DNA of 64,000 nucleotides from Proteobacteria bacterium ST_bin11 (GTDB lineage: Bacteria > Pseudomonadota > Gammaproteobacteria > Methylococcales > Methylomonadaceae), in assembly GCA_002083615.1 (NCBI GenBank), contig MSXO01000013.1, positions 1 to 64,000 on the forward strand, given 5' to 3'. Both the position numbers and the translations under genes were made by a program. Under the pieces are notes generated by a model, which worked only from the letters and a program-made list of their open reading frames with translations, was not told where the DNA came from and did no database searches. Below are positions 8,924-16,268 of the stretch, in pieces; positions within the stretch are counted from its first letter, which is position 1; every line of letters starts with the position of its first letter.

Positions 8924-9394
8924 TGGATCCACCTTGACTATGTTTAGTCGCTTTGTAAATACAACTTCACTATATGCCTAAGGAAAATATTTACAATCAG
9001 GTGTTTATTGCATGAATTGTTTCTTTTATGAAAACAAAATGCCTGGAACTTTTCTAATAAGCAACGCAACATTTGCAGTTATATGTATTTAGCGGAGCAC
9101 TGGGGTTATTTAAGTTCCCGGAATTATGCGGGCATGCAGGATTGTTACCGGTTTATCTGTTGCTATATTGACCGCAGCGCGGTTGGGTTTGCGTTCCCAC
9201 ACGGGGTGTAGGAACGAGAGAAGTTTTTCGAATTTTTGCTTAACAACGGCTCATAGTGCGGGTAAGGCCTGCATAACCTGAATACATCAATTCCGTCCTT
9301 ATAGTTACCTTCCGGTTTAGGTGGAAAATTGCACCAAACCCTGCTTGGTGCAATCGAAAAATCGCCTCTTGCTCGACCAGGGTAGAGGCTTCAG
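8924..9394. other. gene-poor stretch
   Basis: About 470 bases between the mini-protein and the PKD gene. The left 150 bases are AT-rich and probably hold the promoter of the 53-residue ORF. The only structured element I see is the hairpin at 9192-9216. No convincing coding sequence is present. Confidence 0.5.
9192..9216. repeat. short imperfect palindrome CGTTCC...GGAACG
   Basis: CGTTCC/GGAACG arms continue as ACAC/GTGT past one mismatch, around a GGG loop. It resembles the intergenic 'gttcccacg...cgtgggaac' type of dispersed palindrome common in gammaproteobacteria. It sits downstream of the PKD gene and may shape its 3' end. Confidence 0.45.
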
Positions 9395-12300
9395 TCATTG
9401 CATGTCGTGATGTCCGTCGGTTTCGACGGGTTTGTCTTTCGTACAAAAACAGATTTTCACCAGCGATAACTCCATGTGGTCGCCACGCACTGTAAAGCCG
9501 TCTAACGCCGCAGCCGTGAGGGTAAATTCCTGTTCGGTACTCCAGGCAAGGGTAGGCGTAATGGTCGCAATTACCGAATTGCCCAACAAGGTTTCCAGTT
9601 TGAAATCCGGTCCGCCGCCGCTGCTGTGTAGCGTTACCTTCACCTGTTTCACCGTTTGCGGGAGATGCACGCGGATACCTCTAGGCGTGAAATTCAACAG
9701 ATGATGCGTTGGCGGTGGGACGGCAGTATCGGAAATCCAAAGTCTTGCCGCGGAAAAGAAGTCGATGTTGTGATGGGTCAGATTGGGCAATCCACCGGAA
9801 TTAGCCGCGAATTCCGAACCGATCTGCAAGTCGTCAAAGTTCACGCAGCTTTCCTTGCAGGGCTCTTCCGGCGGCGTGGACGGCGGGCAGAAAGTCGGTT
9901 GAATTTGGCAAAGGTGCGCATCGTCCAGGTAGATAGTATTTTCGCCGCCAAACCGGTCAATACCGCCGACGAAAAGCGTGATTTCATCCCGCTGCGCTTT
10001 GGCCCGCACGGAGATGTTTTGCCATTCCTGTTCACCGGGTGGCAGCTCGCGCCAGATAATTTGGGCAGCATTCGGATTGTTGCCGCCCAAGGGGTCGATG
10101 CCGATGCGCACGCGTCCGGTTTGGCGCGGCGACACCAGGTGCCATGCCGCTGAAAACTCATATTCCCAACCTACGTTGGCGCAGATTTGTTGTTGAATAC
10201 CCGCCTGCATGGCACCTTTGAACTCAAGCCCCTGAGCTCGGCGACCGTCCCATTCCACGAAATTTTCCGGGAAAAACAACCATTCCCGTGGCTGTCGCGT
10301 GGCGTCTCTATCGAAGGACAAGGCTGGCTCGGCATATGGTTGCCAGCCGTTGGCCACGCGGTCTTTGCGCCCGGACGCGGGCGGATACGGGAAGCGGAAA
10401 CCGTCTTCCATCATCGGATTTTTCAGCTCGACGGCGTGTACGACGGTGGTCGCTACTCCTTCCGCACCGTCATCGTCTTGGACCGTAACGGTGGTTAAAT
10501 AAGTGCCGCAGTGCGCCCATTCGTGGCATACCTCAACCTTTCCTTTCGCTTTCGGCGGTTCGTTGGTTTCGGTAACGAAGGCGTTTTTCTGTTGGCAATC
10601 GCCGAAGTCCCAATACGCCGTATGCGTATCGCACCAGCCGTTGTCCTCGAAAGTGGCCTGCATTTGCACAGGCTGGCCGACCAATACGCAGATGGCCTCT
10701 TCTGAAGTGACTACAGGTTTTACGTTTTTGACTACTACGGGCAGAACAGCCTCGCCAATACCGCCGTCGTCGTCGCTTACGCGCAGCCTAACCTGATAAT
10801 TGCCGTTGTCGCACCAGGCGTGCTTGGCGACGACCGTGCCTTTTGCTTCGGGCTCCAGATTAGTCTCGGACACCACCCCGACCGTAGGTTTGGAATCGTC
10901 GCCCCAATCGAAAATGGCGGTGTGTTTGTCCAGCCATTCCGGATCGGTGAACTTCGCAGTGATTTCCACCTCTTGGCCTTCATCGACACTGAGTTCCAAT
11001 AAATCGAAACTGACCGTAGGCTGCACATTTTGCAAGCGGACGGGTGTGAAGTTGCGGGTAGTAACCCCGCCGGTTTCGCTGACCGCGATGCGCAGTTTGG
11101 CAACATACAAACCGCTGTCGGCGTAGCGATGCGTCGGGCGGCGCAGCACGGAAGATTGCCCGTCGCCAAACAACCAGATTGGCTGGCTGAAAACCTTATC
11201 CAGGCCGCCATTGAAAAGTAATGCCGAGCTGGCCGAGGCCGTGTACGGGCCGTTTGCCGACGCACTGTCCAGGCCGGCTGTGCTGGTACTGGTGGCCGAC
11301 ATTTCGCCGATAAACCGAATGCCGGTGGCATAAATATCAACCGGGTTTTTGAATCGCGCCGAGATGGTGCCAATGTTAGGTAGATTGACCGGCCAAGCGG
11401 CGATGCCTGCCAGGTTGCCGGCCGAGTCGAAAATTTTATCGGCACCGATACTCTCCGCGATTTCGATGACAATCGCCAGAATTACCGTCAATATCAATCC
11501 GCCTATCAGCCCGCCGGTGAGGAAACCGACCAGGAAGACCAACAGCCAGCCCAAGAAACCCAGCTCGACATCAATATCGGGTTCTTCGATCAGAAACGGC
11601 TCCAGCATTTGGCCGCCGGACGCATTATCCTTCCAGCGCAAGCCGATATGGGCGGTAAAACTGGCGCCAACGTCGATGCTGCCGAGAATTTCATCTACCA
11701 AGGTCACCGAGCCTTTGGCTTCGATGGCGCCATTGATCAGCTTCATGCTAAAGGAATTGATACGCACCGTGTGACCGTCGGTGTCGGCTTCCGGCAAAGT
11801 CACCGGGAAGCCGCCGGGAAATTTTGCGGCGATTTCGCTTCTCAGCTTTTCTTCGACAAAGTCGTCATCCAGGCCGATGGCAAAATCGCAGGGCACTGGG
11901 ATGAAATTTACCAAGGCGTTGGCATCCGCGCCGGGTCCGGCATTCAGGGCAATGACCAGCGTATCACTTAAAACTTTCGGCGTGATGTTGGTAATGACCA
12001 CGCCGCCCACGGCTTCGGTCGGTGCCCAGAGCACGACATAACGGCGGTTGTTCAGTTCCGTGCGAATAAAGCCTTCTACCTGCGTTTCCAGGTCGGCAAG
12101 CGTAGGAATATCAAAATCCACCGGCGGCAGCACGGCAAAAAACACATTGGCCGCGGTGACAAACCCGCTGCGGATGGCGTTTTCAAAACTGCCTGTGCCC
12201 AGTATGGTGTCTACGCTGGACTTATTGGCGGTGTAATTCGCCCCTTCCAGCCCAGGCGCAGGCTGGATGTTTATCAAATTGCTGGTGGCGCTATCCAAGC

Positions 12301-13066
12301 CGATATGGATGTGTGATCCAGTGTTAGAGAACGGCATGGTGAGCTGGGCGGTGGCGGTCATGCCCATCGGCGAGGCTAGTCCTAGCGGGCCAATGCCGCC
12401 GGTGATGTCGTAAAAGCGCACCGCGCAAGGCAAATTGATTTGCATTTGTCCGGGGAGAAAACCGACAGTGATTTGCCGGGCGGGATTGTTTTCGTCGTCG
12501 AAAAATTCGACGGAGGCTTTCATCGCAAACGGCGGGAATCCCAGCGGTATGTCCTGCACCAGATGCGGGATAGTGCCGTTCTGATAAAGTTTATGAATAA
12601 ATTCCGCCGGACCGTTCGCCAACACATTGGCAAATGGGTTACCGGAGGTAATCACCACATCCACGGCATTTACCGGCAGATTAGCCAATAACAGGGCTAA
12701 ATTCACGGGTGCGCCGGGATCGGGCGCTTGCCCGATAGGTACGCGCAGGGTGACATCGGCCGTGATATTGAACAGCGTCGCGCTCGGCACCGGGGGATTC
12801 TGGATTTCCAGATCGGCTATCACCCCAAGCGTCAAATTGACGCCGTTGATGCCGGGGTTAAGGTCAAGGCGGATTTGATTTTGTGGAAATTGGACGGTGC
12901 CGTCGGCCAGCGTGAATGGGCCGAGGGCCATGCCGGCCGGTAACTGAATTTCTTGCGGTAAGGTACCGTTCGGGTTAAGGCCGCCGCTGCGCCAAGCTTC
13001 GCGTAAGATGTCGAGGAGTACCGATTCGGTGACTTCAGCCACCGTTTGGAAATTGTGCGTATCCAT
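9395..13066 (-). CDS. 1223-residue multidomain protein: hydrophobic hairpin, three PKD-like domains, jelly-roll-like C-terminus
   Basis: Not recognised as a named protein. The N-terminus has no signal peptide (MDTHNFQTVAEVTESVLLDI). Residues ~30-480 are beta-rich and repetitive, possibly a lipid-binding-like fold (inference). Residues ~498-545 form a Gly-rich hydrophobic hairpin with GGLIGG. Three PKD-like domains follow, ~600-690, ~690-780 and ~780-870, with WLFGDG, FDWGDD and WDFGDC cores and YADSGLY, CDNGNY and AHCGTY turns. Residues ~880-1060 and ~1075-1215 look like jelly-roll, carbohydrate-binding-like modules. The start is preceded by AAAGGGC. The gene lies 29 bases after its partner gene. 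It could be a surface or secreted protein exported without a classical signal. Confidence 0.75.
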   Translation of the reverse strand: MDTHNFQTVAEVTESVLLDILREAWRSGGLNPNGTLPQEIQLPAGMALGPFTLADGTVQFPQNQIRLDLNPGINGVNLTLGVIADLEIQNPPVPSATLFNITADVTLRVPIGQAPDPGAPVNLALLLANLPVNAVDVVITSGNPFANVLANGPAEFIHKLYQNGTIPHLVQDIPLGFPPFAMKASVEFFDDENNPARQITVGFLPGQMQINLPCAVRFYDITGGIGPLGLASPMGMTATAQLTMPFSNTGSHIHIGLDSATSNLINIQPAPGLEGANYTANKSSVDTILGTGSFENAIRSGFVTAANVFFAVLPPVDFDIPTLADLETQVEGFIRTELNNRRYVVLWAPTEAVGGVVITNITPKVLSDTLVIALNAGPGADANALVNFIPVPCDFAIGLDDDFVEEKLRSEIAAKFPGGFPVTLPEADTDGHTVRINSFSMKLINGAIEAKGSVTLVDEILGSIDVGASFTAHIGLRWKDNASGGQMLEPFLIEEPDIDVELGFLGWLLVFLVGFLTGGLIGGLILTVILAIVIEIAESIGADKIFDSAGNLAGIAAWPVNLPNIGTISARFKNPVDIYATGIRFIGEMSATSTSTAGLDSASANGPYTASASSALLFNGGLDKVFSQPIWLFGDGQSSVLRRPTHRYADSGLYVAKLRIAVSETGGVTTRNFTPVRLQNVQPTVSFDLLELSVDEGQEVEITAKFTDPEWLDKHTAIFDWGDDSKPTVGVVSETNLEPEAKGTVVAKHAWCDNGNYQVRLRVSDDDGGIGEAVLPVVVKNVKPVVTSEEAICVLVGQPVQMQATFEDNGWCDTHTAYWDFGDCQQKNAFVTETNEPPKAKGKVEVCHEWAHCGTYLTTVTVQDDDGAEGVATTVVHAVELKNPMMEDGFRFPYPPASGRKDRVANGWQPYAEPALSFDRDATRQPREWLFFPENFVEWDGRRAQGLEFKGAMQAGIQQQICANVGWEYEFSAAWHLVSPRQTGRVRIGIDPLGGNNPNAAQIIWRELPPGEQEWQNISVRAKAQRDEITLFVGGIDRFGGENTIYLDDAHLCQIQPTFCPPSTPPEEPCKESCVNFDDLQIGSEFAANSGGLPNLTHHNIDFFSAARLWISDTAVPPPTHHLLNFTPRGIRVHLPQTVKQVKVTLHSSGGGPDFKLETLLGNSVIATITPTLAWSTEQEFTLTAAALDGFTVRGDHMELSLVKICFCTKDKPVETDGHHDMQ

Positions 13067-13095
13067 GTTGTTGCCCTTTAGTGAAAGTGTGTGGA

Positions 13096-13737
13096 TTAAT
13101 CGACCGAATGCTTCTTGGTCGTGTCGCGGTGTCTGCTGAGACTGAATTCGACTTGATCGACCAGGGTGTTTTTTTCACCGGCAAGAATCGATTCAAACGC
13201 CGAGCGCGTGGCAAAAGCCGGCCGTTGCCGATGGATTTTTCGATATTGGTACAGCAGTGGCAGGCCGGGGTGCTGGGCGGATAGCTCGCGGAGGAGTTTT
13301 TTTTCTTCTTCCTCCGCCAATACCTTTGAAGCAAAAATAGCGGTAAGCGATGTCGTCAAACTTTGGTTTTTGGCGGGTTTGAGCGTGGTTTTTGTGTTGG
13401 CAGCGGATTTATCGGATGGTTCATACCCGGATTTTTCAAACAATGCCCGCGCTTCGCTTGGATCGGCAGGCATGGTTTTGGTCGTAAGTAATTTGCCGAA
13501 CTCGGTTTCCAGTTCCGCCAGGCGTTTTAGATTGTCGGGGCCGAAGCGGGCGTATCGCTCGATTTCTTCCTGTGCCGGCGAGCTAAGTTTGTAACCCAAT
13601 TGTTCGAGTGCCAGCAGTGGGTTGGCGGCGGCAGCCAAGGCTAAACCGGGATTGGCGTTAACCGCCGGGACGATTCGCGGCATTTGCAGTTGTAACTCGT
13701 GCAGCGAATTGATGTTGATTGATTCGGTACTGCTCAT
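13096..13737 (-). CDS. hypothetical partner of the PKD protein
   Basis: 213 residues, unknown family, no signal peptide or membrane span. The N-terminus holds an Ala/Leu-rich motif, NPGLALAAAANPLLALEQLG, followed by a helical stretch (EEIERYARFGPDNLKRLAEL). The C-terminus is basic. GAGGAG precedes the ATG, so it is the well-translated first gene of a two-gene unit. The N-terminal motif loosely recalls leader-type 'NP..ALaaLG' sequences, so an adaptor, chaperone or carrier role for the large protein is possible but unproven. Confidence 0.65.
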   Translation of the reverse strand: MSSTESININSLHELQLQMPRIVPAVNANPGLALAAAANPLLALEQLGYKLSSPAQEEIERYARFGPDNLKRLAELETEFGKLLTTKTMPADPSEARALFEKSGYEPSDKSAANTKTTLKPAKNQSLTTSLTAIFASKVLAEEEEKKLLRELSAQHPGLPLLYQYRKIHRQRPAFATRSAFESILAGEKNTLVDQVEFSLSRHRDTTKKHSVD

Positions 13738-14301
13738 AATGAGAACTCCTCGTAGTATTGATGAAACCGCAAGATTTGCTATGACGTTTACCTGCTGAAC
13801 ATCAGCAGCTCGTTGCGTTAGGCCGAGTGGAAATATCTAACGTAAAACATAAGTGCTGCAGCGTTGGCGAAGTGCGCTAGAGCGTTAAGCAGCCATCGCG
13901 GTGTTGCGCTTAGACGCGGTGGATTTTGCTCAGCTTCTTATTCGGCCAAGGGTATGAAAGAAGAAACTGAAGACGATTCAAGAATAGGGAGTTGTAGAGG
14001 GGGTGTCTGTGGCGCAATACACTCGAAGGGTGTGCGCTTTTTGGCATTTTGCGATTGGGGTGGTTCTAGCCGATACCAAGGCTTGGATGCTTGTTGCCAA
14101 ACCTGATATTCGGTTCGAGCGCTGTTTTAACGGGATAAGTTGCGCATCCATAGGTTGTACCGTGCCAGCGGCGAGGCGCAACAGTCGCGATCGATGCGCC
14201 TCGTGCCTCGGCAGCATCGTATGGCCTTTTTGGTGCAGCGGTTTTATGGGTGGGCGGGGTTTGGGGTTTCGGGGATGATGCCAATGCGGTTGGTGTTATA
14301 G
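13738..14301. other. intergenic stretch without convincing genes
   Basis: About 560 bases upstream of the PKD unit and before repeat copy A. It must hold the promoter of the minus-strand pair. Short ORFs occur on both strands but lack ribosome-binding sites and protein-like composition. I see no RNA gene. Confidence 0.45.
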
Positions 14302-14551
14302 GTGTCGCTGGCGCGACGGCTGATTTTTTATTTCGGGTCTCGGCCCGACAGCCGAGATACTTTCTTTTGCTTGGCCAAAAGAAAGTATCCAAAGAAAAGG
14401 CCACCCGGATGCCGCTTGTTTCCTGCGCTCCTCGCTTTTGAACGGGGTTGCCGAAAGGGGCTTCCTGCCCCTTCGGCAACGCGATGCATCCATGCATCGC
14501 CCCTACGGGCTATTCCGTTCAAAAGCTCCGGTGCTCGGCGCGGCATGCGGG
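14302..14551 (+). repeat. ~250-bp structured repeat, copy A
   Basis: Matches copy B at 15496-15746 on the opposite strand almost end to end. It contains nested palindromes: ACTTTCTTTT/AAAAGAAAGT, GTTGCCGAA-GGGG/CCCCTTCGGCAAC, GCGATGCA/TGCATCGC, and an outer pair CTTTTGAACGG/CCGTTCAAAAG. It would fold into a long branched structure. It is non-coding, although its frames often yield spurious ORFs. The likely type is a dispersed non-autonomous element. Confidence 0.85.
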
Positions 14552-14643
14552 AGGAGACCCTTCCCAGAACTGGAATATGTGGGTCCACTAGTAATGTATC
14601 ATCTGCCATATCTGATTCGGCTAAGCTTCATCCAGCCTCCTTG

Positions 14644-15318
14644 CTATTTGATAACGCCATGTTGAACCCTTAAATGTTTATTCAGATTCTTAGGATTCAA
14701 ACTAGCATTGCATTGAGGACATTTTTGTAATTCTGCACCTTGTTTTTTCTCATGACCGTAAATTTTGAAGAGGTATGCTGGCTCATCAATTGGCCATATC
14801 TCGCCGTGTTTTCTATCGTAAATACACAATTTTCCGAATAGAAAACCAGCGTTATTTTTAACTCTAAATCCTTTGGTTTCTGCTTTGCCAGTTTCAAGCA
14901 CTAGGTCTGTATATTTTTTCAAATTATCAACATAAGTAGCCTTGATAATGCCTAGTATTATTTCCGTGTTTTGAAAATTGTGAAGGGTTTTTTCTGAGAT
15001 ATTGAAATCAACAGATAAGTTATGCTTAGCGTGTCGTTTGCTAGAATTATCAAAGCACCCATGTTTGTACCAAGGTGGGCATAACGGAGGCTCTAGCCAA
15101 ACACTGCCACCATTGTGCCGAATAAAAAAGACTTCGTCTCCGCATTCTGGGCAATTTGTGGAAAAGCATGTATTTTCATGTTCAATGTTAGATCCTGAGT
15201 AGTCATTGACTTTAGAGTTAGTAGAATCAACACAGCTACCATCCGAATGAATGGGTATGCATCTCCCATCTTTGTAACGGAAATCAATTGGCTTTCCACA
15301 CCTGCTGCATATACTCAT
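14644..15318 (-). CDS. zinc-finger hypothetical protein inside an inverted-repeat pair
   Basis: 224 residues. The N-terminal zinc ribbon (CSRCGKP) is followed by the conserved block CPECGDEVFFIRHNGGSVW with CPPWYKHGCF, and a C-terminal C2H2-like finger (KCPQCNASLNPKNLNKHLRV then QHG). I know the middle block as a recurrent signature of uncharacterised bacterial proteins; its function is unknown and metal binding is very likely. The gene is clearly AT-richer than its neighbours and flanked by repeat copies A and B, which argues for transfer. The ribosome-binding site is weak. Confidence 0.7.
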   Translation of the reverse strand: MSICSRCGKPIDFRYKDGRCIPIHSDGSCVDSTNSKVNDYSGSNIEHENTCFSTNCPECGDEVFFIRHNGGSVWLEPPLCPPWYKHGCFDNSSKRHAKHNLSVDFNISEKTLHNFQNTEIILGIIKATYVDNLKKYTDLVLETGKAETKGFRVKNNAGFLFGKLCIYDRKHGEIWPIDEPAYLFKIYGHEKKQGAELQKCPQCNASLNPKNLNKHLRVQHGVIK

Positions 15319-15417
15319 CTGGTTTCTTTTAAATTGGCAATCAAATCAAGGCCGTAAGGCGCAATTCGTAGGGCGTCAATAGGCGCAGCCGTATTGCGCC
15401 GTTGTTGGCCTTTAATC

Positions 15418-15449
15418 ATCCGGAGCATTACGCTATCGCTAATGCGCCC
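15418..15449. repeat. short dispersed motif around ATTACGCTATCGCTAAT
   Basis: The core ATTACGCTATCGCTAAT recurs, with one change, in the perfect hairpin at 27689-27715. The surrounding 15340-15460 is rich in GCGCC/GGCGC half-palindromes. It looks like a small dispersed repeat next to copy B. Confidence 0.45.
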
Positions 15450-15495
15450 TACATAACTTCGTAAACCATAAGCTAGGGATTTGGCGCGGGGTTTT

Positions 15496-15746
15496 TCCCG
15501 CATGCCGCGCCGAGCACCGGAGCTTTTGAACGGAATAGCCCGCAGGGGCGATGCAGGGATGCATCGCGTTGCCGAAGGGGCAGGAAGCCCCTTTCGGCAA
15601 CCCCGTTCAAAAGCGAGGAGCGCAGGGAATAGGCGGCATCCGGGTGGCGTTTCTTTTGGTGACTTTTCTTTGGCCAAACAAAGAAAAATTACTCGGCTGT
15701 CGGGTCGAGACCCGACATTAAAAATCAGCCGTCGCACCAGCGACAC
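15496..15746 (-). repeat. ~250-bp structured repeat, copy B (inverted)
   Basis: Reverse-oriented partner of copy A, sharing all its palindromes. Differences are scattered substitutions, e.g. in the ACTTTCTTTT arm, so the two copies are not a very recent duplication. Together they bracket the zinc-finger gene symmetrically. Confidence 0.85.
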
Positions 15747-15788
15747 AAACAAAAAACACGTTAACCCGCTTCAGCAAGAAACTACGGA

Positions 15789-16268
15789 CTATTCCAAAAC
15801 GTCCACGGTTTTGCGCCCAAAGCCAAAACTCTCCAACAACATCAACCCCACCCCAATACAAATCGCCGAATCAGCAATGTTGAACGCCGGCCAATGCCAG
15901 TCCTGGTAGTAAACATCCAGAAAATCGATCACATAACCATAAGCCACCCGATCAATCAGATTACCGATGGCACCGCCCAATACCAACGATAAAGCCACGG
16001 CCATCAAGGTCTCGTGTTTTTGCAGGCGATACAGCCAAACCGCAATGATGCCGCTCATCACCACGGCTAAGCCGGCAAACAGCCAGCGCTGCCAGCCGCC
16101 GGCCTGGGCGAGAAAGCTGAACGCTGCACCGGTGTTATGCACGTAAGTTAAATTAAAATACGGCATCAGCGGAATCGATTCGAACAACTGCATTTTACCG
16201 TCCACTGCCAGTTTACTGGCTTGATCCAGCACCAGCGTTACGGCGGAAATCCACAACCACTTAAGCAT
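15789..16268 (-). CDS. lspA: lipoprotein signal peptidase (signal peptidase II)
   Basis: 159 residues with four membrane spans. It cleaves prolipoproteins after diacylglyceryl modification, at the periplasmic face of the inner membrane. Family motifs are present: DQASKL, NTGAAFSF, GGAIGNLIDR and FNIADS, the last two carrying the catalytic aspartates. The start MLKWLW at 16268 is chosen; it overlaps the ileS stop by 8 bases, as in the classical ileS-lspA pair. A longer upstream start would lie deep in ileS. Confidence 0.95.
   Translation of the reverse strand: MLKWLWISAVTLVLDQASKLAVDGKMQLFESIPLMPYFNLTYVHNTGAAFSFLAQAGGWQRWLFAGLAVVMSGIIAVWLYRLQKHETLMAVALSLVLGGAIGNLIDRVAYGYVIDFLDVYYQDWHWPAFNIADSAICIGVGLMLLESFGFGRKTVDVLE

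Noticed and set aside
9240..9446. 68-residue minus-strand ORF at the 3' end of the PKD gene
   Set aside because: Overlaps the PKD gene in another frame and lacks a ribosome-binding site.
14302..14609. Several overlapping ORFs in repeat copies A and B
   Set aside because: They are translations of a palindromic repeat. Similar 'proteins' in databases are spurious calls on such repeats.
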